Shown here one piece after another: positions 1 to 6,017 of a DNA stretch of 7,043 nucleotides. The notes under the pieces were generated by a model. It was not told the DNA's origin. It did no database searches and saw only the letters and a list, made by a program, of their open reading frames with translations. The position numbers were made by a program, and so were the translations under genes. The number at the start of each line of letters is the position of its first letter. Position 1 is the stretch's first letter. Origin of the DNA: DASQPR01 sp035713725 (GTDB lineage Bacteria > Actinomycetota > Actinomycetes > Mycobacteriales > Micromonosporaceae); NCBI GenBank assembly GCA_035713725.1, contig DASTMZ010000175.1, forward strand, positions 1 to 7,043, given 5' to 3'.

Positions 1-26
1 CCCCCCCACGGCCGTAGCGTGGCGGC

Positions 27-902
27 ATGTCGACGACCAAGACCGTGCGCCGCTACGCCGATGCTCTCGCCGTACTCAGCGACGCCGCGTTCGAGGTACC
101 CATGTCCGGATCCGTACCGGTGTCCGAGTCCGACGGCGCGCCCGGCATCACCTGGCTGCGCGCCCAAGTCAGCCGCTTCGCCAACGGCGATCTCCACGCC
201 GGCCGTCGCGAGCGGGTCATCCGGGTGCTGGACGGCATCGATCCCGCCGAACTCCGGCACGTCGCCGCCGACCGGTCCACGGCGAGCCTCGCCGTCGGCG
301 AGTCGGCCGACACGATCGCTCGTACCGTGCCGGTTGCCGTACTCGCCGAGGCGCTCGGCATGGACGCCGACGTGACGGAGGCCGTACGGGTCGTCGCACG
401 CGGCTATCACCCCGGCACCGACGCCGGACCAGATGGCGACGCGGCCGTGGCCACGTTGGTAGCCGCCTGCGGCGGGGTCGCGGACGCGGCGACCGCGGCC
501 CGGATTTCGGTGCTGGTCCAGGCGTGCGACGCGACCGCCGGGCTGATAACGAACGCGCTGGCGTGGGCGGTTCGTCGCGAGGCACCGACCGATCGCCTGC
601 TCCACGAGACGCTCCAGTTCGATCCACCGGTGACCGCGATGCGCCGTGTCTGCGTAGCTCCGGCCACGATCGGTACGGCATCGGTGGCACCGGGTACCCG
701 CGTGGTCATCGATCTGGTGGCCGGCAACCGTGACCCGGCCGTCTTCGGCGAGCCGGAGGTGTTCGAGCCGGACCGCGATGGTGTCGACCGGCATCTCACG
801 TTCGGTGCGGGACGTCGGCCGTGCCCGGGTCGGGAGCACGCGATCGCACTTGCCGCCGGCGTCGTGACCGCCGTCCTTGCCGCGCAACGGGTGGGCGCAT
901 GA
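27..902 (+). CDS. Short cytochrome P450-like protein (291 aa, atypical motifs)
   Basis: This is a P450-fold protein, normally a heme-thiolate monooxygenase of the cytoplasm fed by ferredoxin; its substrate is unknown. Seen: the heme-cysteine loop FGAGRRPCPG at residues 259-268 (ligand Cys266), a K-helix-like ETLQ at 194-197, an I-helix-like QACDATAGL at 165-173, a C-helix-like DLHAGRRERV near 55-64, and the usual GNRDPAVFGEPEVFEPDR stretch near 233-250. Actinobacterial P450s are about 400 aa. This one starts where the 'RYADALAVL' segment normally lies about 50 residues in, is compact in the middle, and has only 25 residues after the cysteine. The ExxR arginine is Gln197 and the I-helix threonine appears to be Ala169. 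The ATG at 27 is favoured because an in-frame TAG lies at 15-17; the ribosome site is poor. It overlaps the next gene by 4 bp. Family assignment is firm; catalytic activity is uncertain. Confidence 0.85.
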   Translation: MSTTKTVRRYADALAVLSDAAFEVPMSGSVPVSESDGAPGITWLRAQVSRFANGDLHAGRRERVIRVLDGIDPAELRHVAADRSTASLAVGESADTIARTVPVAVLAEALGMDADVTEAVRVVARGYHPGTDAGPDGDAAVATLVAACGGVADAATAARISVLVQACDATAGLITNALAWAVRREAPTDRLLHETLQFDPPVTAMRRVCVAPATIGTASVAPGTRVVIDLVAGNRDPAVFGEPEVFEPDRDGVDRHLTFGAGRRPCPGREHAIALAAGVVTAVLAAQRVGA

Positions 903-1690
903 CGGCGGACTTCGACGAGTTCCGAGCCCTGCATCGTCCGGGCAAACCGCTGCTGCTGCCCAACGCGTGGGACTTCGCGTCGGCGGCCGCCTTTGTGGAC
1001 GCCGGATTCCCGGCCGTCGGCACGACGAGTCTCGGTGTCGCAGCGGCCGCCGGCCTGCCCGACGCGGCGGGTCTGGCACGCGCCGAAACGTACGCTTTGG
1101 CGCGGCGGCTCGGTCGGCTGGACTGCCTCGTGACGATCGACATCGAGGCGGGTTTCAGTGCGCAGCCCGCGGACGTCGCCCGACTCGCGCACGACCTCGC
1201 GGCGACCGGCGCCGTCGGCGTGAACATCGAGGACGGCCGACCGGACGGCACGCTCGCCACGACCGGTACGCAGGTGGAGCTCATCCGTGCCATCAAGCAA
1301 CGCGTGCCCCATCTGTTCGTGAACGCGCGCACCGACACGCACTGGCTCAACCCCTCCGCGCCGGACCTGACCGACACGATCCAACGGTTACTGGCATACC
1401 GGGACGCCGGAGCGGACGGTGTGTTCGTGCCCGGCATCGCCGAGCCGACCGCGATCAGGGCAGTTGTCAACGGCGTCGACGCGCCGCTGAACGTGTTGTT
1501 CCTGCCGGGCCGGCAGACCGTGGCCGGCCTCGCCGACCTCGGCGTGGCGCGGATCAGCACCGGCTCGTGGCCGTTCCGAGTCGCGTTGAGCCGGGCGGTC
1601 GCGGCCGTTGCGGCAGTCGCGACCGGTCGCACCGACGACCGGAGCGAGGACGTGCTGACCTACCGCGATGTCCTGACGCTGACCATGTGA
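899..1690 (+). CDS. Isocitrate lyase/PEP mutase superfamily protein (263 aa)
   Basis: A PEP-mutase/isocitrate-lyase fold (TIM-barrel) enzyme that probably acts, with Mg2+, on a small 2-oxo or hydroxy acid through C-C or P-C bond chemistry. Seen: PNAWD at residues 21-25, GTTSLGVAAAAGLPD at 41-55 with the family Asp55, the metal-site segment DIEAGF at 81-86, NIEDG at 109-113, NARTD at 142-146, and the C-terminal RISTGSWPFR at 218-227. The length is normal for this family. The KKCGH catalytic loop of true isocitrate and 2-methylisocitrate lyases is absent, so classical lyase activity is unlikely; related proteins are often loosely named carboxyvinyl-carboxyphosphonate phosphorylmutase. The start ATG at 899-901 overlaps the P450 stop (ATGA), implying translational coupling. 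One TTA leucine codon (1388-1390) is present. The exact reaction cannot be read from sequence. Confidence 0.9.
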   Translation: MTADFDEFRALHRPGKPLLLPNAWDFASAAAFVDAGFPAVGTTSLGVAAAAGLPDAAGLARAETYALARRLGRLDCLVTIDIEAGFSAQPADVARLAHDLAATGAVGVNIEDGRPDGTLATTGTQVELIRAIKQRVPHLFVNARTDTHWLNPSAPDLTDTIQRLLAYRDAGADGVFVPGIAEPTAIRAVVNGVDAPLNVLFLPGRQTVAGLADLGVARISTGSWPFRVALSRAVAAVAAVATGRTDDRSEDVLTYRDVLTLTM

Positions 1691-1698
1691 GGCCCCGC

Positions 1699-1717
1699 CG
1701 GCGCGGCTCGGGCGCCG
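1699..1717. terminator. GC-rich hairpin between convergent genes
   Basis: CGGCGC at 1699-1704 and GCGCCG at 1712-1717 form a perfect 6-bp stem with a 7-nt loop. It sits in the 27-bp gap between the stop codons of the PEP-mutase-like gene (plus) and the GH15 gene (minus). There is no T-tract on either side, so it is not a classical intrinsic terminator. T-less hairpins between convergent genes are common in actinomycetes, and a bidirectional terminator is the likeliest role. Confidence 0.4.
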
Positions 1718-3592
1718 TCAGTCGTGCAGTGGCTGGAAGCTGCGGCGGTGCCGACCGGTTTGCAACTGGATGCCGCTCACCACGAGCGGGAAGTGGCTGA
1801 ACGCCTGCGGAGTGTTGCCGAGCTGACGTTTCGCGACCGGGTCCCACTCCTCGCTCAGCAGCCCGACATCGTTGCGCAACTCGAGCAGGCGCTCGAAGAG
1901 TTCGACGGCCTCGGTGTCGCGGCCGGCCGAATGCAACGCGTCGACGAGCCAGAACGAGCACGCGACGAAGATGCCCTCGCCGCCCGGCAGGCCGTCGTCG
2001 GACGGTCCGGGCCGGTAGCGCATCACGAAGCCGTCCTGCGTGATTTCGCGCTGGATCGCCTCGATGGTGCCGAGCACGTGGGGGTCCGTACCGGGCAGGA
2101 AACCGACGCGCGGGATCAGCAGCAGCGAGGCGTCGAGCTCGGTGGTGTCGTAGGACTGTACGAAGCTGTTGCGCTCCTCGTTGAATCCGCTCGCCATCAC
2201 CTCGGCGTGGATGTCGTCGCGGATCGCTTCCCACCGGTCCACGTCGCCGTGCAGGCCGCTGTCGCGCACGGCGCGCACCATCCGGTCGAAGGCCACCCAC
2301 GCCATCACCTTCGAGTGCACGAAGTGCCGGCGCGGTCCGCGCATCTCCCACAGTCCGTTGTCGGGCTCCTGCCACGCGCCCTCGAGGTGGTCGAGCAACG
2401 CCACTTGCAGATCCCATGAGTCGTCGTGATGCGAGAGACCGGCCTGCCGAGCCAGCGACAGGCCATCCAGCACCTCGCCCCACACGTCGAGCTGCAACTG
2501 GTCGGCCGCGGCGTTGCCGACCCGGACCGGCGCCGACCGCTCGTACCCGGCGAGCCACGGGATCTCGTATTCGGTGAGTCGTCTTGTGCCGTCGAGGCCG
2601 TACATGATCTGGAGCTGACTCGGGTCGCCGGCGACCGCGCGCAGCAGCCAGTTGCGCCACGCCTTCGCCTCCTCGACGTACCCGGCGGCGAGCATCGCCT
2701 GCAACGTATAGGTGGCGTCGCGCAGCCAGCAGTAGCGGTAGTCCCAGTTGCGAGGCCCGCCGATCTGCTCCGGCAACGACGTCGTCAGCGCCGCGACGAT
2801 GCCGCCAGTCGGCTGGAACGTCAACGCCTTGAGCGTGAGCAGCGAACGCTTGATGGCCTGGTGCCACGGTCCCGGCACGTTGCACCGATCCGTCCACGAC
2901 TGCCAGTGCCCGATGGTGTGTGCGGCCAACTCGTCGGCGTCACCGCGGGGCGGTGCACCGCGATGGCTCGGTGCCCAGGTGAGCACGAACGGCACGCGTT
3001 CGCCGGCACGTACGGTGAAGGTGGACACCGTCGTCTGCTCGGCGCCGTGCAGCTCGACCGGCGTACGGAACCAGACCGCGTCCGGCCCGGCGATCGCCTC
3101 GATGCCGCCGGTCTTCTGCCGTACCCAAGGCACGATGCGGCCGTAGTCGAAGCGCAACACGAGTTCGGAGTGCATCTCGACCGAGCCGGATACACCGACC
3201 ACGATGCGTACCACGTCGACGGCGGCGCTCCGTGGCGGCATGAAGTCGATGACGGTGACCTGGCCGGTCGGCGTATGCCACTCGGTCTCCAGCACCAACG
3301 TCTCACCGTGATACTGCCGGCGCGTGCACTTCGCGGTCGACACGGCATGTACGTGAGTCGCGGTCGTGCCGTACGGGACGCCACTGGTGTGCGTGACGGC
3401 CGGCGCGGTGGCCAGCGACGAGGTCGGCGCCAGTAGCCAGCGGCCGGCGTCCGGCGTGTCGAGGAGCGCCGCGAAACATGCCGGCGAGTCGAAGTTCGGC
3501 AGGCACAACCAGTCAATCGAACCGTCGCGGCCGACGAGCGCACCGGTGTGCAGGTCGCCGATCAGCGCGTAGTCCTCGATCGGACTGCTCAT
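1718..3592 (-). CDS. GH15 glycoside hydrolase (trehalase/glucoamylase-like, 624 aa)
   Basis: This inverting alpha-glycosidase releases glucose from trehalose or short alpha-glucans. Seen: the N-terminal domain opening PIEDYALIGDLHTGALVGRD (residues 4-23), then an (alpha/alpha)6 catalytic domain with GGPRNWDYRYCWLRDA (278-293), QLDVWGEVLD (367-376), GLWEMRGP (413-420), SKVMAWVAFDR (427-437), and LLSEEWDP plus LGNTPQAFSH (578-600). By analogy the catalytic acid and base are glutamates in WEMRG (Glu416) and SEEWD (Glu581/582); this is inferred. There is no signal peptide and no starch-binding domain, so it is intracellular. Length and motifs resemble the mycobacterial GH15 trehalase group, but glucoamylase-type activity cannot be excluded. 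The ATG at 3592 is preferred: GAGGA lies upstream and SSPIEDYALIG is the usual N-terminus. In-frame ATGs at 3622 and 3643 would add 10 or 17 residues. It follows the glucose dehydrogenase gene by 76 bp. Confidence 0.92.
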   Translation of the reverse strand: MSSPIEDYALIGDLHTGALVGRDGSIDWLCLPNFDSPACFAALLDTPDAGRWLLAPTSSLATAPAVTHTSGVPYGTTATHVHAVSTAKCTRRQYHGETLVLETEWHTPTGQVTVIDFMPPRSAAVDVVRIVVGVSGSVEMHSELVLRFDYGRIVPWVRQKTGGIEAIAGPDAVWFRTPVELHGAEQTTVSTFTVRAGERVPFVLTWAPSHRGAPPRGDADELAAHTIGHWQSWTDRCNVPGPWHQAIKRSLLTLKALTFQPTGGIVAALTTSLPEQIGGPRNWDYRYCWLRDATYTLQAMLAAGYVEEAKAWRNWLLRAVAGDPSQLQIMYGLDGTRRLTEYEIPWLAGYERSAPVRVGNAAADQLQLDVWGEVLDGLSLARQAGLSHHDDSWDLQVALLDHLEGAWQEPDNGLWEMRGPRRHFVHSKVMAWVAFDRMVRAVRDSGLHGDVDRWEAIRDDIHAEVMASGFNEERNSFVQSYDTTELDASLLLIPRVGFLPGTDPHVLGTIEAIQREITQDGFVMRYRPGPSDDGLPGGEGIFVACSFWLVDALHSAGRDTEAVELFERLLELRNDVGLLSEEWDPVAKRQLGNTPQAFSHFPLVVSGIQLQTGRHRRSFQPLHD

Positions 3593-3622
3593 GCCCGTCC
3601 TCGCTTCGCTGCGGGCGGGCAT
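3591..3622 (-). promoter_or_regulatory. Inverted repeat masking the GH15 ribosome site and start codon
   Basis: On the minus strand ATGCCCGCCC (3622-3613) pairs with GGACGGGCAT (3600-3591): 9 of 10 positions pair across a 12-nt loop. The 3' arm contains GGA of the Shine-Dalgarno region and the AT of the GH15 ATG, so in mRNA the fold would bury the start signals. The 5' arm itself begins with an in-frame ATG. The role is inferred: it may restrain translation, act as an RNA thermometer, or be part of a dispersed intergenic repeat. Confidence 0.5.
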
Positions 3623-3650
3623 GAGGCACAACACGCGCTGCATTCATGAT

Positions 3651-3671
3651 TCGCTCGCCAAGGCTCGCTCA
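3651..3671 (-). repeat. AGCGAGC-type intergenic repeat after the dehydrogenase stop
   Basis: Reading the minus strand from the TGA stop of the dehydrogenase, the motif GCGAGC occurs twice (3668-3663 and 3658-3653), 10 bp start to start. A related AGCGAAGCGAGG lies in the hairpin loop nearer the GH15 start. Such AGCGAGC/AGCGAAGCGAG strings resemble small dispersed intergenic repeats of actinomycete genomes. That is pattern recognition only; this window contains a single locus. Confidence 0.35.
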
Positions 3672-4715
3672 CGTCGCCACCTCCAGAACCACTTTGACGT
3701 CGTCGGCGCGACGGGCGAAGCCGTCCGTGAACTCATCGAGCGGGACCCGCCGCGTGATGAGGCGCGCCAACCATGCACGGTCGGCGGCGGCAAGCGCAGC
3801 GGCCGCCGCCTCGTAGTGCCGACGGTTCGCGTTCACGGTGCCGAACACGACATCGTTGTTCAGCACCGCGGTGCGGTTCAGGTCGCCAATGTCGACCGGC
3901 ACCTTCGAGCCGACCGACGACACGCCGGTGAGGCAGACGATGCCGTCGGTCGCGGTGTGGGTCATGGCATCGACGATCGCCGACGAGGCGCCGGTGCACT
4001 CGATCACGATGTCGGGGTGCACGGCGCTGCCCGGCAGCGGGGTCGCGTGATATTGCGCGCCGAGGTCGGCGACGAGCTTTGGCTTCGGCCCCTCCGTGAC
4101 GCGGTCGAAGACGTGCACCTCGAGTCCGCGTTGCGCGCCGAGCAGCGCGGCGAGAAGCCCGACCGGTCCGGCACCGGTGACCGCCACGACCTTCGGGCCG
4201 AAGTAGGCGCGCTGTCCAATGCGCTCGACCTGCTCCCAGGCCTTCGCGACGATTGTGGTCGGCTCCAGCAACACGCCGACGTCGGCGAGCCCGCGGTCGA
4301 GGGCCACAACGGCGTCCGGCATCGCACGCCAGCGCTCGCGCGCAAACCCGTGCAGGCCCTTGATGCCGTGCTCGGTGTAGCCACCGTTGCGGCACATGTC
4401 CCACTCGCCGACCTCGCATGCCGGACACGGCACGGGATCCGGTCGGCGTACGAAGCCGACCACCAGATCGCCGGCCGCGACTGCGGCGTCCGCCGGCGCT
4501 TCGACCACGCGACCGAGGTTCTCGTGACCCAGCACCAGAACGTCCGAGCCGGGCGGTGCTTCGCCGTATTGCGCTGCGACGATCTCGATGTCGGTGCCGC
4601 ATAGCCCGACCGCGAGCGTCTCGACCAGCACACTGCCGTCGCTCGCGGGCGGTTCAGGCAGGTCGGACAACGCCAGCGAGTTGGTCACTCCGGGTCGGAC
4701 CGTGAGCGCGCGCAT
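3669..4715 (-). CDS. gdh: Zinc-dependent glucose 1-dehydrogenase, MDR family (348 aa)
   Basis: It oxidises beta-D-glucose (perhaps other aldoses) to the 1,5-lactone with NAD(P)+ in the cytoplasm. Seen: catalytic-zinc candidates Cys39 (GLCGTD), His64 and Glu65 (GHENLG) and Glu151; a lobe with Cys97, Cys100 and Cys108; the glucose-dehydrogenase signature NGGYTEHGIKGLHGFA (110-125), whose Glu115 matches a sugar-contact position in the Sulfolobus enzyme; the nucleotide loop GAGPVG (181-186); and FGTVNANRRH (291-300), another substrate-loop hallmark. Asp204 ends the second Rossmann strand (VFDR), suggesting NAD+ preference over NADP+; this is inferred. The ATG at 4715 has an excellent GGAGGT about 6 nt upstream and gives the family N-terminus MRALTV; a longer open frame to 4973 runs into the divergent gene. 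It is followed by GH15, which could supply glucose. Confidence 0.9.
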   Translation of the reverse strand: MRALTVRPGVTNSLALSDLPEPPASDGSVLVETLAVGLCGTDIEIVAAQYGEAPPGSDVLVLGHENLGRVVEAPADAAVAAGDLVVGFVRRPDPVPCPACEVGEWDMCRNGGYTEHGIKGLHGFARERWRAMPDAVVALDRGLADVGVLLEPTTIVAKAWEQVERIGQRAYFGPKVVAVTGAGPVGLLAALLGAQRGLEVHVFDRVTEGPKPKLVADLGAQYHATPLPGSAVHPDIVIECTGASSAIVDAMTHTATDGIVCLTGVSSVGSKVPVDIGDLNRTAVLNNDVVFGTVNANRRHYEAAAAALAAADRAWLARLITRRVPLDEFTDGFARRADDVKVVLEVAT

Positions 4716-4830
4716 CGGTACCTCCACGATTGGGCGCCCCACCGTACCGCCCGTTCCTAGCAGGTGCCGGCGGGTCGGCCCGCGCATCGGGCGGTGTTGC
4801 ATCCGCGCAGGTCGGGGTACGGTCGTCCGC
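4716..4830. promoter_or_regulatory. Divergent promoter region between gdh and the D-amino acid oxidase gene
   Basis: These 115 bp hold the starts of two opposite transcripts. On the minus strand, GGAGGT just before the gdh ATG is a strong ribosome site, and TACGGT (4746-4741) is a candidate -10 box. On the plus strand a second TACGGT (4818-4823) lies 7 bp before the oxidase GTG, with a weak TTGCAT (4797-4802) upstream at 15-bp spacing. A short perfect inverted repeat, GCGGG-TCGG-CCCGC (4770-4783), lies between them and could be a regulator site. Boxes are assigned by eye. Confidence 0.45.
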
Positions 4831-5868
4831 GTGACGACACCAGCCGACAACCATGCGTGGCACCACGCGCTCGTGGTCGGCGCGGGCGTCGTCGGGTTAA
4901 CAACCGCGATCACGCTCGCCGAATCGGGCACGCCGACGACGATCTGGGCGGCCGATCCGCCGGAGGCGATCACGTCCTACGCCGCCGGGGCTAGCTGGGG
5001 CGTGCACCTCGTCGCGGCGCGCGATCGCGTCGCGGTCTGGAGCGCGATTTCGCTGGACGTCTTGCGTGGGCTTGCCACCGACCCGAGGACCGGCGTCGCG
5101 TTGATGGACGGAATAGAGGCGAGCCGCACGCCCGCCGCCGCGCCGAATTGGGGCGCGCCGATCGACGGCCTACGCGCGTGTACGCCCGACGAGCTTCCGT
5201 CCGGGTACGTCGTCGGGTGGCATCTTCGCGTACCCGTCATGGATATGCCCGTCTACCTCGGATACCTCCGTGCCCGGTTCGCAGCGGCCGGCGGCGTGAT
5301 CGAGTTCCGCCGGGTGCGCTCGTTCGACGAGACGACGAGCATCGCGCCGATCGTGGTGAACTGCACCGGCGTCGGCGCCCGCGAGTTGACCGGCGACGCC
5401 GACCTGATGCCGGTGCGCGGCCAGGTGGTGATCGCGGAGAATCCCGGCATCACGAACTTCTTCGCGGACGGGCCGGACGACACCGAGGACCTCACGTACT
5501 TCTTCCCGCACGGCGACACGGTGCTGCTCGGCGGCACCGCCAACGTCGGCAACTGGAGCCGGTCGCCCGATCCGGCGACCGCGGCGGCGATCGTGGCGCG
5601 GTGCGCCGCGATCGAGCCTCGCCTCTACGGTGCGCGGATCGTGGGGCATCGGGTCGGGCTGCGGCCCGGTCGGCCGACCCCGCGCCTGGACCTGGAGATG
5701 CGCAACGGTGCCCGGCTGATCCACAACTACGGCCACGGCGGTTCGGGCGTCACGCTCGCGTGGGGGTGCGCCGCCGAGGTCGCCGCGCTCGCGGGCGTCC
5801 GCCGATCGGTGGCCGCGGCTGGCCCGTCGGGTCGACTCGAGGGTGGTTTGCCGCGCCTCGCGCCGTAA
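4831..5868 (+). CDS. D-amino acid oxidase family FAD enzyme (345 aa)
   Basis: A flavoenzyme that oxidatively deaminates D-amino acids to 2-oxo acids, ammonia and H2O2. Seen: the N-terminal FAD loop VVGAGVVGL (15-23), VVNCTGVGARELTGDADLMP (175-194) followed by RGQVV, TYFFPHG (222-228) with the tyrosine expected near the substrate carboxylate, VGLRPGRP (275-282) whose Arg278 matches the carboxylate-binding arginine, and the C-terminal flavin-contact segment HNYGHGGSGVTLAWG (298-312). The length is typical. No C-terminal SKL-like signal would be expected in a bacterium, and none is present. The GTG at 4831 is chosen because the nucleotide loop follows directly and upstream codons run antisense to gdh. 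No Shine-Dalgarno is seen, but a -10-like TACGGT 7 bp upstream suggests a leaderless message. One TTA codon is at 4897-4899. D-aspartate oxidase specificity is possible. Confidence 0.92.
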   Translation: MTTPADNHAWHHALVVGAGVVGLTTAITLAESGTPTTIWAADPPEAITSYAAGASWGVHLVAARDRVAVWSAISLDVLRGLATDPRTGVALMDGIEASRTPAAAPNWGAPIDGLRACTPDELPSGYVVGWHLRVPVMDMPVYLGYLRARFAAAGGVIEFRRVRSFDETTSIAPIVVNCTGVGARELTGDADLMPVRGQVVIAENPGITNFFADGPDDTEDLTYFFPHGDTVLLGGTANVGNWSRSPDPATAAAIVARCAAIEPRLYGARIVGHRVGLRPGRPTPRLDLEMRNGARLIHNYGHGGSGVTLAWGCAAEVAALAGVRRSVAAAGPSGRLEGGLPRLAP

Positions 5869-5873
5869 CAAAA

Positions 5874-5887
5874 TGGGAACGCTCCCA
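5874..5887. promoter_or_regulatory. LacI-family operator O1 (CebR/CelR-like box)
   Basis: TGGGAACGCTCCCA matches 13 of 14 bases of the box TGGGAGCGCTCCCA bound by CebR of Streptomyces and CelR of Thermobifida. It begins 6 bp after the oxidase stop codon and lies upstream of the -35 box. Its centre is 55 bp from that of the second operator, about five helical turns. Repressor identity and ligand (cello-oligosaccharide in the known cases) are inferred. Confidence 0.75.
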
Positions 5888-5895
5888 TCATGGCC

Positions 5896-5924
5896 TTGAC
5901 ACGTCTGTACCCGAACGGCAATCT
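5896..5924 (+). promoter_or_regulatory. Sigma-70-type promoter for the ABC transporter operon
   Basis: A perfect -35 box TTGACA (5896-5901) is followed after 17 bp by CAATCT (5919-5924), a weak -10 box that keeps the most conserved A and final T. Predicted transcription start is near 5931, inside the second operator, leaving a leader of roughly 85 nt. The position between two LacI-type operators supports a regulated promoter. Confidence 0.6.
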
Positions 5925-5928
5925 CTCA

Positions 5929-5942
5929 TGGGAGCGCTCCCG
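5929..5942. promoter_or_regulatory. LacI-family operator O2 (CebR/CelR-like box)
   Basis: TGGGAGCGCTCCCG differs from the CebR/CelR box only at the last base. It covers the predicted transcription start, the classical place for a repressor to block initiation. Together with O1 it brackets the promoter. Confidence 0.78.
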
Positions 5943-6017
5943 TACGCCCGCTCTCCGGACCTCGGCACCGCCGAAACGGAGGGCGACGCACGGACCGCCT
6001 GATGGGAGGGAGGTCGC

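Noticed and set aside
27..902. Frameshift as cause of the short P450
   Set aside because: Neighbouring frames show no P450 motifs that would restore missing N-terminal, middle or C-terminal segments, and the C-terminus runs neatly into the next start codon.
1554..2897. 447-codon open frame on the minus strand
   Set aside because: It overlaps the GH15 gene in another frame on the same strand, is R/A-rich and has no recognisable motif.
3591..4604. 337-codon open frame on the plus strand across the dehydrogenase
   Set aside because: It is the antisense shadow of a well-supported dehydrogenase; composition is R/D/V-rich without domain motifs.
4588..4830. Upstream extension of the D-amino acid oxidase frame to an ATG at 4588
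   Set aside because: The extension would run through the 5' half of the divergent dehydrogenase gene, and the FAD-binding N-terminus fits the GTG at 4831.
4716..4973. N-terminal extension of the glucose dehydrogenase to 4973
   Set aside because: The strong GGAGGT and the family N-terminus MRALTV fix the start at 4715; the extension overlaps the oxidase gene.
5928..6002. 24-codon leader-peptide candidate, ATG inside the second operator to a TGA before the permease
   Set aside because: The ATG lies upstream of the predicted transcription start (about 5931) and has no ribosome site, so it is probably not on the message.
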